The notes below the pieces were generated by a model. It was given only the letters and a program-made list of their open reading frames with translations. It did not search any database and was not told the DNA's origin. Of a stretch of DNA of 64,000 nt, positions 1 through 7,678 are shown one piece after another. Position numbers and translations under genes: made by a program. Within the stretch, counting starts at the first letter, position 1. Every line of letters starts with the position of its first letter. Origin of the DNA: Pseudonocardia bannensis (GTDB lineage: Bacteria > Actinomycetota > Actinomycetes > Mycobacteriales > Pseudonocardiaceae); the NCBI RefSeq assembly GCF_012911875.1, contig NZ_JAAXKZ010000004.1:45398-109397 (forward strand). Direction: 5' to 3'.

Positions 1-1027
1 GCTGCCCACGTCCCGCGTCGTGAGCGCCCTGCATGCCGGCACTGACGTCGTCATCACCGATTCGGATCATGATGATGAGATCTTCGCCCGCCTACTGGCT
101 CTGGTGCGCCGCACCTCGGCAGCCCACGACCCCGGCGTGCGCTACCTGCAGGCCGAGATCCTCCGCATCGACCTCTGGGCCGAGTCGGCCACCCTGGACG
201 GGCGACCGCTGAACCTCTCGCCCACCGAATACAAGCTCTTGGCGTACTTGATGAGGAACGCAGGCCGCGTGGTGCCAGCTGCTCAGATCCTGGGCCGGGT
301 ATGGGGCTGGGCGGGCGGGGATGGCCTGAACACGTTGCGGATCTTCGTGGGGCGGTTGCGCCGCCAGCTCGGTGACGACGCCCGCCGTCCGCGGTTCGTC
401 ACCTCGGTACGTGGTCGGGGCTACTGTTTCGCGGCCCCGGTTGTCGAACAAGGTGATGAAGGCGCCGGAGCGGTGCGGGCTAACGAACAGGCGCTGCTAC
501 TCGACTCGGTCTCTCGACTGGCCGAGGCCACCATGACCTGCTCGGACGCCGTGAGCGCAGCGCAGATGATCGTTGCTTCGCTGGTGGAGGAGGGCACCAC
601 CGACGCCGCCGCGATCCTGCGGGTCATGAACGGACGTCTGTGGCTGCTCGCACAGGATGGGTTGTCCCGAGCGTGGGAGTCGGCGATGGACCCCGGGCTG
701 CCGCTGGAATCGAGCTACGCGAGCGTTTATGCGGCACGCACCAAGGAACTGGCACAGTTCTCGCGGATGTCAGCGAACCGTCCGAAGTACTCCGGCACCG
801 CCGCGCTGCTCAGCCGCGAGAACCTCGACGTCGGCGTGTTCATGCCGATCCACCTCGGCCGGCACTGCTGGGGCAGCATGGGTGTCCTCCGCCGTTCCGG
901 CCAGCCATACAGTGCGGCGACGCTGTCCTACTTCCGGTCCACACTGGCGGTCTACGCCAGCCACATTCCCAGATACGCGAACAGCTGTTCGTCCACCCGC
1001 GGTACTGCGGACGAGCAAATACTGTAA
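1..1027 (+). CDS. OmpR/PhoB-type winged-helix regulator with C-terminal GAF-like domain (5' end cut by window)
   Basis: The reading frame is open from the first bases; the residues before the GTG at 20 and the following AGTDVVITDSDHDDEIFARL look like the tail of a receiver domain, so the gene probably starts outside the window. Residues of about 45-130 (counted from position 20) are a winged-helix trans_reg_C domain, with LSPTEYKLLAYLMRNAGRVV and the VRGRGYCF wing hairpin that ends this family. The last 170 residues look like a GAF sensor domain (AAILRVMNGRLWLLA, VGVFMPIHLGRHCWGSMGVL). Receiver plus winged helix plus GAF is not the usual OmpR layout. Start, ligand and partner kinase cannot be seen. 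Nothing downstream is co-directional and close, so it appears to be transcribed alone. Confidence 0.75.
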   Translation, partial: LPTSRVVSALHAGTDVVITDSDHDDEIFARLLALVRRTSAAHDPGVRYLQAEILRIDLWAESATLDGRPLNLSPTEYKLLAYLMRNAGRVVPAAQILGRVWGWAGGDGLNTLRIFVGRLRRQLGDDARRPRFVTSVRGRGYCFAAPVVEQGDEGAGAVRANEQALLLDSVSRLAEATMTCSDAVSAAQMIVASLVEEGTTDAAAILRVMNGRLWLLAQDGLSRAWESAMDPGLPLESSYASVYAARTKELAQFSRMSANRPKYSGTAALLSRENLDVGVFMPIHLGRHCWGSMGVLRRSGQPYSAATLSYFRSTLAVYASHIPRYANSCSSTRGTADEQIL

Positions 1028-1180
1028 GCACGGCCAAGTTGCACGCTAGTTGCACGGCCCAGCCCCAGTCGCCGTCACCGCGTCGCAAGCTGCGGCATCC
1101 CCGCCGACCTGGCAACACCCCGACTGCGCAGCGCCCCGGCGCAATCAGTCTGCCCGCCTGCGCGCCCGGGCACTCCGCGG

Positions 1181-1399
1181 CTACCCGCGTTGGTCACTCG
1201 ACTCCTGCCGAGGTCGCCGAGCTGATACGCCGTGCATGTCAGGGTCGCTCAACCAGCCTTCTTTTCGCCATACGACCTCGTCGGTTTCCCGGTCGCGCCA
1301 CTCATGGACGTAGTAGTCGTTCTCACGACCGAGACGTGCTGCCGCACTCGGGGCAGGTCATCTGGTCGCGACTCAGCTCGATGCCGCAGGGCATGCAGG
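1181..1399 (-). pseudogene. 3' part of zinc-ribbon gene interrupted by the IS21-family element
   Basis: On the minus strand immediately outside the IS left end the sequence reads CMPCGIELSRDQMTCPECGS and then a stop at 1323-1325. This has two CxxC knuckles separated by ten residues, as in a zinc ribbon. If the IS and one 5-bp target copy are removed, this frame joins exactly to the minus-strand frame at 3957-4049 (MQRYS|CMPCG). After the stop, a different minus frame (about 1346 down to the TAG at 1181) gives a protein-like stretch, ENDYYVHEWRDRETDEVVW, which may be the original continuation after a further frameshift. The join is seen directly; the continuation is inference. Confidence 0.5.
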
Positions 1400-1440
1400 T
1401 GTCCGTGGCCATGAAAAAGTCCCCGCGGGTGGCCGTGTGA

Positions 1441-1476
1441 GGTCCCCGCTGGTGGCCAGTTAGAAGTCCCCGGTCC
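1441..1476. repeat. Left internal terminal repeat of the IS21-family element
   Basis: This 36-bp segment is the inverted partner of 3903-3938, with four mismatches. IS21-family ends usually carry repeated transposase-binding sequences, and a related copy (AAAAAGTCCCCGCGGGTGGC) lies just outside it at about 1414-1433, so the left end appears to hold at least two transposase-binding sites. Confidence 0.75.
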
Positions 1477-1564
1477 CTCGTCGTGTCGTACGCCGGGTTG
1501 AGACCCTGGGCGGTGACGGTGGCGGTTGTCGAAGCCAGCCGCCGCACCACCCAGGGGTCTCCCA

Positions 1565-3103
1565 TTGAAGTCTGCGAGGGAACGTATGGACATCATTTCG
1601 GCCTATCGGGATGTCGGCTCTTATCGTGGCGCGGCCGCGATCTGCGCCACGACACCGAAGACCGTGCGTCGGGTCATCGAGCGTCACGAGGCGGGAGGTG
1701 TTGTCCCGCAACGCAAACCACGGTCCCGGAACTATGAGTCGGTCGCCGAGCTGGTCGTGGGGCGAGTGGAGAAGACCAAGGGCAGGATCTCGGCGAAGCG
1801 GCTGCTGCCCGAGGCCCGCGCCGCCGGCTATGAGGGCTCGGCCCGCAACTTCCGCCGCCTGGTCGCGACGACGAAGGCGGACTGGCGCCGCGATCATCAC
1901 CGCGGGCGGCGTCCGGCGGTGTGGTCCCCGGGCGAGCGCCTGGTAATCGACTGGGGCGTGATCGCCGGGCTGCACGTGTTCTGCGCGGTGCTGGCCTGGT
2001 CGAGGGTGCGGTTCGTCCGCTTCGCGGTCGACGAACGCGCCGAGACCACCCTGAACATGCTGGCCGAGTGCTTCGAGACGATCGGTGGGGTCCCGAAGGT
2101 CGTGCTCGCCGACCGGATGGGCTGCCTCAAAGCCGCTGTGGTCGCCGACCGGGTGGTTCCGACGGCGGACTACGTGCGCTTCGCGAGCCACTACCGGTTC
2201 CGCCCGGACTTCTGCCAGGGCAACGATCCGGAGTCCAAGGGCATCGTGGAGAACCTCGTCGGCTATGCCAAGTCCGACCTGATCATCGGCTGTGGTCTTG
2301 TCACTGGCCTCGACACCGGGCAGGACGGACGTCCGGTCGATCTGGCCGTGGCCAACGCCGCAGCTCGGCAGTGGTGCGCCGAGGTCAACGCGGCTACGCA
2401 CTCCGAGATCGCCGCGGTCCCGGCCCGACGTCTGGCCGAGCACGAGCTGGCCGTGTTGGGCGGGTTGCCGTCGCTGCGGCCGCGGATCACCGGCCCGGCG
2501 GTGATGCGCAAGGTCGACCGGCTCTCCTGCGTGAGGTTCGGCTCCGCCCGCTACTCGGTCCCGACCACCGCCATCGGCACCCGGGTCGAGGTCCGCACCC
2601 ACGCCGACCGACTCACCATCCTGACCACCACCATCGGCAAGGACGGGCCCGCCGGGGTGGTTCTGGCCGAGCATCGCCTGGTCGGGCCGGGTGAGGCCTC
2701 GGTGATCGACGCCCACTACGGCGGGCCACGACCCAACGCCCCGGTCAGGGCGGTCCGCCCGAAGACCGTCGACGAGAAGGCGTTCTGCGCCCTCGGCCCC
2801 ACTGCGCAGGCGTTCCTGACCGGTGCTGCCGCGGCTGGATCGACTCGCCTGGGGGCCGAGCTGGGCGAGCTCCTGGGCCTCGGTCACGCCCACGGCGAGC
2901 AGGTGCTGCTCGACGCACTGGCCCGCGCCACGGCGTTCCGGCGGTGGCGGGCCGAGGACGTCCGCTCCATCCTCGCCGCCGGCGCCGCCGCACCCCGACC
3001 ACAGCAGGCGGGAACAGCCCTGGTCGTCGAGCTGCCCGCGGTCCCGACGCGCTCGCTGGCCGACTACGCGATCACCACCGATGTCGAGGGCGACGCCTCA
3101 TGA
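1565..3103 (+). CDS. istA: IS21-family transposase IstA
   Basis: DDE transposase that cuts and joins the IS ends. The N-terminal helix-turn-helix (YRDVGSYRGAAAICATTPKT) is followed by the RNase H-like catalytic core: VIDWGVI supplies the first Asp, VLADRMG the second, and KGIVENLVGYAKSDL the Glu. The C-terminal Mu-type beta-barrel is recognisable at VRFGSARYSVPTTAIGTRVE. At about 512 residues it is full length. TTG at 1565 fits the usual family start (KSARERM) and has AGGGG upstream; ATG at 1586 with GAGGGAA is an alternative. Its stop overlaps the istB start as ATGA, indicating translational coupling. No defect is visible in IstA itself. Confidence 0.93.
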   Translation: MKSARERMDIISAYRDVGSYRGAAAICATTPKTVRRVIERHEAGGVVPQRKPRSRNYESVAELVVGRVEKTKGRISAKRLLPEARAAGYEGSARNFRRLVATTKADWRRDHHRGRRPAVWSPGERLVIDWGVIAGLHVFCAVLAWSRVRFVRFAVDERAETTLNMLAECFETIGGVPKVVLADRMGCLKAAVVADRVVPTADYVRFASHYRFRPDFCQGNDPESKGIVENLVGYAKSDLIIGCGLVTGLDTGQDGRPVDLAVANAAARQWCAEVNAATHSEIAAVPARRLAEHELAVLGGLPSLRPRITGPAVMRKVDRLSCVRFGSARYSVPTTAIGTRVEVRTHADRLTILTTTIGKDGPAGVVLAEHRLVGPGEASVIDAHYGGPRPNAPVRAVRPKTVDEKAFCALGPTAQAFLTGAAAAGSTRLGAELGELLGLGHAHGEQVLLDALARATAFRRWRAEDVRSILAAGAAAPRPQQAGTALVVELPAVPTRSLADYAITTDVEGDAS

Positions 3104-3894
3104 CGACCGCGAGCAAGATCTCGGGCAAGGTCCCCGAGCTCGACGCCGACCTCGAGGCCGGGCTCAAACGGCTCAAGCTCGCTGCGATGCGGCGGATGGC
3201 GCCGGAGCTGCTGCTCACCGCCCGCACCCAGCGCTGGCGACCCGAGGAGCTGCTGCGGGTCCTCATCGAGGCCGAGGTCGCCGCCCGCGACGCCTCCAAC
3301 ATCGCCAACCGGCGCAAAGCCGCAGGGTTCCCCGTCACCAAGACCCTCGACGAGTTCGACCTGTCCGCCTCCTCGATCCCGAAGGCCACGTTCGACTACC
3401 TCGCCAGCCTGGAATGGGTTCGGGGCGCGGAGAACCTGGCCCTGGTCGGGCCGCCCGGGACCGGAAAGTCCCATCTGCTCGTCGCGCTCGGCGCGGCGGC
3501 TGTCGAGGCCGGACACCGGGTCCGCTACTTCACCGCCGCCGACCTGGTCGAAGCCCTCTACCGCGGGCTGGCCGACAACTCCGTCGGCCGGCTCATCGAC
3601 CACACGCTGCGCCACGACCTGATCATCATCGACGAGATCGGGTTCGCCCCACTCGACGACACCGCGGCCCAACTGCTGTTCCGCCTCGTCGCCGCCGCCT
3701 ACGAACGCCGCAGCCTCGCCATCAGCTCCCACTAGCCCTTCGACCAATGGGGACGGTTCATGCCCGAACACACCACCGCAGTCAGCCTCCTCGACCGCCT
3801 CCTGCACCACGCCCAGGTCGTCGTCACCAGCGGCGACTCCTACCGCATGCGCGAAGCCCGCAACGCGAAGGGAGCCGCCATCAAAGCCAGCTGA
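3100..3894 (+). pseudogene. istB: IstB helper ATPase with an internal amber codon
   Basis: IstB is the AAA+ ATP-binding partner that directs IstA to its target. The Walker A motif GPPGTGKSH and the Walker B-like LIIIDEIG are intact. At 3733-3735 the frame hits TAG after AISSH, yet it continues as PFDQWGRFMPEHTTAVSLLD up to TGA at 3892-3894, exactly like the C-terminus of full-length IstB, in which SHWPFDQWG is usual. A single TGG-to-TAG change explains it. Only 211 of 264 residues would be made. The element is therefore probably unable to move alone unless the codon is suppressed or IstB is supplied in trans. A sequencing error is a possible alternative. Confidence 0.88.
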
Positions 3895-3956
3895 ACAACC
3901 CCGGACCGGGGACTTTCACCTGGCCACCAACGGGGACCACTACTTGGCCGTTGACA

Positions 3957-4049
3957 GCAGGAGTATCGCTGCATTGGTTGAGCGTCATCGAGACGTGGAA
4001 AGCCCGTGAGCAATAGCTCGTGTCGTCGCCCGTCAGCAACTGCACTCAC
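3957..4049 (-). pseudogene. 5' part of zinc-ribbon gene interrupted by the IS21-family element
   Basis: A minus-strand frame from GTG at 4049 reads through QPMQRYSC directly to the IS right border at 3957. Rejoined to 1399 with one target copy it gives a 54-residue protein ending CMPC-(10 residues)-CPEC-GSTSRS. No clear ribosome-binding site is visible for the GTG, and a downstream ATG (MQRYS) is an alternative start. The function is unknown; the two CxxC pairs suggest zinc binding. Confidence 0.5.
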
Positions 4050-4640
4050 ATCGACAAGATCTCCTGGTAGACCAAGCAGGTGACCTGACCAGCGGGGATA
4101 GCTCTCCGTCGGTCAGCGTCGTTTCTCGTTGTCGGGTGGCCTTTCACGGCCCAGAGACGGCCCGGACGGCCTAGGGACCGAGCGGAGCGGCTGTCTGAGC
4201 CAGCGGGCCGGTGAAAAGCGCCCTCTCGATTTCAAGGTCTAGACCGCTTGATCGCCGAGGTCCACGGGCGCGCATCACGCAGGTCATTCGCGGCAGGGAA
4301 GTCGCATGGCCGGGCAGGGCCTGCAGCAACTGCAACCAGGACTGCAACCGTCCATGAACGCTTGCGTCAGCTCCGGGCCTGCTTCGGCACAAGCAACCCG
4401 CGCTGCCCATGCCGCCGGATGACCGATTCGGTCCGAGCCCGACCGTGCCAAGCTGGCAGCAGGCCGGCCGGGGCTTCTCGCCACCTCCCCGACCTGGTCA
4501 CAGGGCAGAGGCGACACAGGCCGTGGACACAGGCACCGACTACGGCAGGCCCGGGGTGCTCCCCGAGGCCGGGCCGGCGCTGGGCGAACCTGGCGGGGAC
4601 CGCGGCGAGCAGGCCCGGTCCGGGCGCGCCGGGGTGGGCC
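4050..4640. other. Region without a supportable gene
   Basis: About 590 bp between the IS-interrupted gene and the LuxR regulator. Open frames run through it on both strands but have the arginine- and proline-rich composition of high-GC shadows, and I recognise no domain. The plus-strand frame leading into the LuxR gene is open from 4248, but the first part of that translation is not protein-like. No tRNA, repeat or convincing promoter was seen. Confidence 0.5.
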
Positions 4641-5669
4641 GTGGCTGAGCTGCCCCCGGGCGGGCCGCAGGTCGTGGCCGAGGTGGCCGGGATCGCGGCC
4701 GCGCCGGCCAGCTTCGAGGAACGGGCGGCCGCGCTGCTGGGGTCGCTGTACCCGGTGGTGCCGTTCCAGGCCGGCTGGATCGCCCTGCTCGACCCGGAGC
4801 GCTGCCGGATGGTACCCCTGGCGAGCCCGGGCTACGACGACACGGCGCGTGCCTACCTCACCAGCCCGGCGAGCGTCGCAGAGATCGAACTGCTCGGCCT
4901 GGACCGGGCGCGCCCGCCGATGCGCCTACGCGATTTCCCCGTCCCGCCCGCCGAGGTGCGCGGCTGGGCGGAGTACCTGCGCCCGGCGGGGTTCCGGGAG
5001 GGCCTCGGGGTCGGCCTGTTCGCCCCGGACGGCCGTTACCTGGGGCAGCTGACCCTGAACACGGAGAGCGCGGCGAATCCCACCGACGCCGCCCGCGACC
5101 TGATCGGCACTCTCGCCCCGATGATCGCGCATGCGGTCGACCCGCTGCGCACGATCACCGCGGCGGCGGGGCTGGTGCGGGGCGCGACCGCCGGGGTGGT
5201 GCTCACCCGCAGCGGGCAGGCGCTGCCGCTGCCCGGGCTGGGCGCCCACCCGCTGCTGGGCGCGGGCTCGGGGCTGCTCGCGGTGGCCGCCCGGCTGGCC
5301 GACGGCCGCGCGCACGCCGTGTTCCTGTGCCCACTCGCCGGGCCGGACCCCGCCGGCGGGCACGTGCGGGTCACCGTGCTGGGCTGCCCCACCCAGTCCC
5401 CGCACCACCTGGTGGCGGCCGTGGTGCTGGCCCCAGCGCCGGACCTGCGCGGACTGACCCCCCGCGAGCTGCAGATCCTCGGGCTGCTCATCGAGGGCTG
5501 GACCAACGCGCGCATCGCCGCCGAACTGGTGGTGGCGCCGCGCACGGTCGCCGCCCACGTGGAACATATCCTGGCCAAGCTGGATGCCGGGACCCGGGCC
5601 CTGGCCGCGGTCCGCGCCCTGGGCCAGGGCCTGTATGTGCCGCCCGAGCTGACCGGCATTTGGCCGTGA
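4641..5669 (+). CDS. LuxR-family transcriptional regulator with N-terminal GAF-like domain
   Basis: The C-terminal 60 residues are a LuxR/NarL helix-turn-helix: LTPRELQILGLLIEGWTNAR followed by IAAELVVAPRTVAAHVEHIL. The first 150 residues look like a GAF domain (FEERAAALLGSLYPVVPFQA, GLGVGLFAPDGRYLGQLTLN). There is no receiver domain, so it probably senses a ligand directly rather than a phosphoryl signal. GTG at 4641 is chosen because the sequence becomes protein-like there and GGGGTGGG lies just upstream; the frame is open much further 5'. The STAS protein gene follows 129 bp later in the same direction, so they may be co-regulated. The target genes are unknown. Confidence 0.8.
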   Translation: MAELPPGGPQVVAEVAGIAAAPASFEERAAALLGSLYPVVPFQAGWIALLDPERCRMVPLASPGYDDTARAYLTSPASVAEIELLGLDRARPPMRLRDFPVPPAEVRGWAEYLRPAGFREGLGVGLFAPDGRYLGQLTLNTESAANPTDAARDLIGTLAPMIAHAVDPLRTITAAAGLVRGATAGVVLTRSGQALPLPGLGAHPLLGAGSGLLAVAARLADGRAHAVFLCPLAGPDPAGGHVRVTVLGCPTQSPHHLVAAVVLAPAPDLRGLTPRELQILGLLIEGWTNARIAAELVVAPRTVAAHVEHILAKLDAGTRALAAVRALGQGLYVPPELTGIWP

Positions 5670-5798
5670 CAAGGGCGGCGGTGCGGGTCGCGGTCCCGCG
5701 GCCGATATCACGCCCGCCCCGGCGGACGTCGGGGAACGAGCGGCCGTGCTGCTGTGCCGAGGGCATCGACCGCGGGTAATCCCGAGAGGTAGTGAGGG

Positions 5799-6233
5799 GT
5801 GTCGAACGGCGACGGGAGCTTCGAGGAGGTGGCTCAGATGGGCGCCGATGCCGACGGCGACGAGTGGGCACCATGTGGGAGAGGTTCCCTGGTTCGAGTC
5901 GTACACCTCCGGCCCGCGGTGCCGGTCGTACACGTGCAGGGCCGCCTCGACCACACCACCGCGCCCGCGGTCCAGAAGTTCGTCCTCGAGGTGCTGGCCA
6001 CATCCCCGTGGGCGGTCGTGCTGGACCTGCGCGCGCTGACCGACCTGGCTCCCGACGCCGTGCCGGCCCTGGTCGAACTGGCCTATGTCGCCGGCGATGC
6101 GGACATCGGCCTGTATCTGGTTACCACCGACCCTGTGGTGGCGCATGTCCTCGCCGCCGCCAGCGTGCACCGACTCTTCGAGATCCATCCCGACATCGAC
6201 AGCGCGCTCCGCACCATGGGCCAACCGCAGTAA
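5799..6233 (+). CDS. STAS-domain protein (anti-sigma factor antagonist family)
   Basis: After an acidic N-terminal tail, residues 35-140 form a STAS fold: VVHVQGRLDHTTAPAVQKFV, then AVVLDLRALTDLAPDAVPAL, then a helix and strand (IGLYLVTTDPVVAHVLAAA) and a final LFEIHPDID strand. Family members bind and inhibit anti-sigma kinases, or serve as modules of stressosome-like complexes. The position equivalent to the phosphorylated serine has DLAPDAV rather than the usual DxSxxG, so phospho-regulation may be lost. GTG at 5799 follows GAGAGGTAGTGAGGGG. No anti-sigma kinase is encoded nearby, so its partner must lie elsewhere. Confidence 0.75.
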   Translation: MSNGDGSFEEVAQMGADADGDEWAPCGRGSLVRVVHLRPAVPVVHVQGRLDHTTAPAVQKFVLEVLATSPWAVVLDLRALTDLAPDAVPALVELAYVAGDADIGLYLVTTDPVVAHVLAAASVHRLFEIHPDIDSALRTMGQPQ

Positions 6234-6274
6234 CCACGACAGATGCTTCCCGCTCCACGCACCCGGGTCCCCGG

Positions 6275-6490
6275 CTATGCGTGCAGGCCCGCGATCTCCA
6301 GCAGCGCCTCCGCCGATCTCGGATCTTCCGGTTCGAGCCCGGTGAGTTCGCGGACGCGGTAGAGGCGATACCGAACCGTGCTGCGATGCTTACCCAGAGC
6401 GACCGCGGTACGGGCGAGGTCGCAGCCCAGCCCGTGATATCCCCACAACGTACGCATCAACACCGCCAAGTGCTCGTCCGGTTGGACCGG
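6275..6490 (-). pseudogene. PucR/CdaR-type helix-turn-helix remnant
   Basis: The minus-strand frame ends with the HTH_30 domain found at the C-terminus of PucR/CdaR regulators: CDLARTAVALGKHRSTVRYR, then LYRVRELTGLEPEDPRSAEA. Full-length members have 300-500 residues with an N-terminal sensor domain; here only about 70 recognisable residues remain, and the upstream sequence in the same frame is arginine-rich and unlike the family. I read it as the 3' end of a deleted gene. A free-standing small DNA-binding protein is less likely because no start with a ribosome-binding site is visible. Confidence 0.6.
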
Positions 6491-6791
6491 TGCCGGGTGT
6501 CTGCCCACCTGTCCGTTCGTGGGCCACCCCAACCGGTCGCGCGTATCTCGCGATGCCACGATCGATACCTCCTGAAGTTCGGGACGTCGACGGCGAGAGC
6601 CGCTCGCAGCTGCAGCGGTGCAGGCGCGGCCCGGGCCCAACGGCTCCGACACCAGCGAGGCTGCCCCGTCCCCTGGTCGGCGTCTATGGGCAGATCTACC
6701 GATCCGGCCCGCCGGCTCGTTCCTCGTCCCGGCCGGTTGCCGTCAGCCCGCTCCCGCGTAATGAGCAAGATCGGCCTGCGGCCCCGTGGCC

Positions 6792-6849
6792 TGGCGGAAG
6801 CGGAGGGATTCGAAACCCCGAGTGGCTTCCCACTGCTCGCTTTCAAGCT
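6792..6849 (-). other. 3' fragment of a tRNA-Ser(UGA) gene, probable attachment site
   Basis: Read on the minus strand this segment runs from the anticodon loop (CTTGAAA, anticodon TGA) through a long class II variable arm (AGTGGGAAGCCACTC), a T-loop (TTCGAAT) and the 3' acceptor strand CGCTTCC to discriminator G and CCA. The D-arm and the 5' half are missing: upstream of the loop the sequence does not pair with the anticodon stem. The T-stem carries an extra T. A tRNA 3' end next to a tyrosine-recombinase remnant is the classic footprint of an integrated element's att site. Confidence 0.7.
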
Positions 6850-6935
6850 GTGCCGGGCGGCACGTCGGGTCGGGTTCTGGCCGTCCAGGGTTCATCGGGG
6901 TCCGGGGGCGGACGGGTGTGTCGGTGGGTTGGCGT

Positions 6936-7494
6936 CACGGTTGCTGTCGTTCAAGCCGCACCCGAAGCCCCGGGCCGGACGTCGCACCGTGCCGCTGCCC
7001 GGGTGGCTCGGGACGATCATCCGTGCCCACCTCGTCAACTGGCCGACCCAGCCCTCCGCCCCGGTCTTCGCCAACGAGGTCCGCGCCCCGCTGCGGCGGA
7101 CCCTGTTCCGGACCGGGATCTGGCGTCCGTCGCTCGTCCGCGCCGGGATGCTCGGCGCCGTGGTCACCGTCGACGGCGGGTTCGAGGCGCAGTGGACCGA
7201 CGCCGACGGCGTCAAGCACACCGAGGTCTGCCCACCGAGGCCGCGGCCGTGCACCACGTCGCGCGGAACCAGGCGGGCGGGCTGCGCTTCCATGATCTGC
7301 GCCACTCCTACGCCACCTGGCTCGTCGACGACGGGGTCCCACCGAACATGGTCCAGCGGGTCATGGGCCACGAGCGCTCGTCCACCACACTCGACCTCTA
7401 CACCCGCCGCACCGAGGACTCGTCGCGCATCCTGCGGGCGCTCGACGACGAGGACCCGGACGACGACGCAGGCGGCGCGCTGGTGCCCGCGTGA
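6936..7494 (+). pseudogene. Tyrosine recombinase (integrase) C-terminal remnant with frameshift
   Basis: The 3' half of a phage-type integrase is readable in two frames. The first (about 6936-7228) gives RRTVPLPGWLGTIIRAHLVN and ANEVRAPLRRTLFRTGIWRP. The second, to the stop at 7494, gives the catalytic boxes: HDLRHSYATWLVDDGVPPNM with the His-x-Leu-Arg-His motif, GHERSSTTLDLY with the second His, and the tyrosine nucleophile. The frames are joined by a one-base deletion near 7228 (GTC-TGCCC where GTC-CTGCCC is expected). The N-terminal DNA-binding half and the first catalytic arginine are missing, so it cannot be active. It sits beside the tRNA-Ser fragment. Confidence 0.88.
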
Positions 7495-7528
7495 TGCCTT
7501 TCTGCTGCCTCTCGGGACGCCACAACGA

Positions 7529-7578
7529 CGAACGGCCTGGTCGTCAGGCTCTGTGTGAGCCTCTGACCAGGCCGTTCG
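7529..7578. terminator. Hairpin terminator between integrase remnant and tRNA-Val
   Basis: A 14-bp perfect inverted repeat, CGAACGGCCTGGTC (7529-7542) with GACCAGGCCGTTCG (7565-7578), is extended inward by an imperfect GTCAGGCT/AGCCTCTGAC stem. It lies between the converging integrase remnant and tRNA-Val and can serve both strands. No U-tract, as is common in actinobacteria. Confidence 0.75.
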
Positions 7579-7582
7579 GCGG

Positions 7583-7654
7583 TGGGCGATACTGGGATCG
7601 AACCAGTGACCTCTTCGGTGTGAACGAAGCGCTCTCCCCCTGAGCTAATCGCCC
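7583..7654 (-). tRNA. tRNA-Val(CAC)
   Basis: The minus strand gives a complete cloverleaf: acceptor GGGCGAT pairing with ATCGCCC, D-arm TTAGCTCAGGGGGAGAGC, anticodon stem CTTCG/CGAAG with loop TTCACAC (anticodon CAC), and T-loop TTCGATC. The discriminator is A and the 3' CCA is not fully encoded. It closely resembles tRNA-Val(GAC) at 10615, differing mainly in the anticodon arm. Confidence 0.95.
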
Positions 7655-7678
7655 GCTGCCGTCGCAGACACTACACGA

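Larger units (their letters stand above)
1400..3956 (+). mobile_element. IS21-family insertion sequence (istA-istB)
   Basis: The element begins TGTCCGTGGCCATGAAAAAG and ends in the complement of TGTCAACGGCCAAGTAGTGG, giving the TG...CA termini usual for IS21. Inside, a 36-bp inverted repeat (1441-1476 against 3903-3938) matches at 32 of 36 positions, like the multiple terminal repeats of this family. The flanks carry a 5-bp direct repeat GCAGG (1395-1399 and 3957-3961), a target duplication. It carries istA and an istB broken by an amber codon. It inserted into a minus-strand zinc-ribbon gene. Confidence 0.9.

Noticed and set aside
640..1440. A 266-codon plus-strand frame across the end of the first gene
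   Set aside because: It overlaps the recognised regulator in another frame, is proline/arginine-rich and crosses the zinc-ribbon remnant on the other strand.
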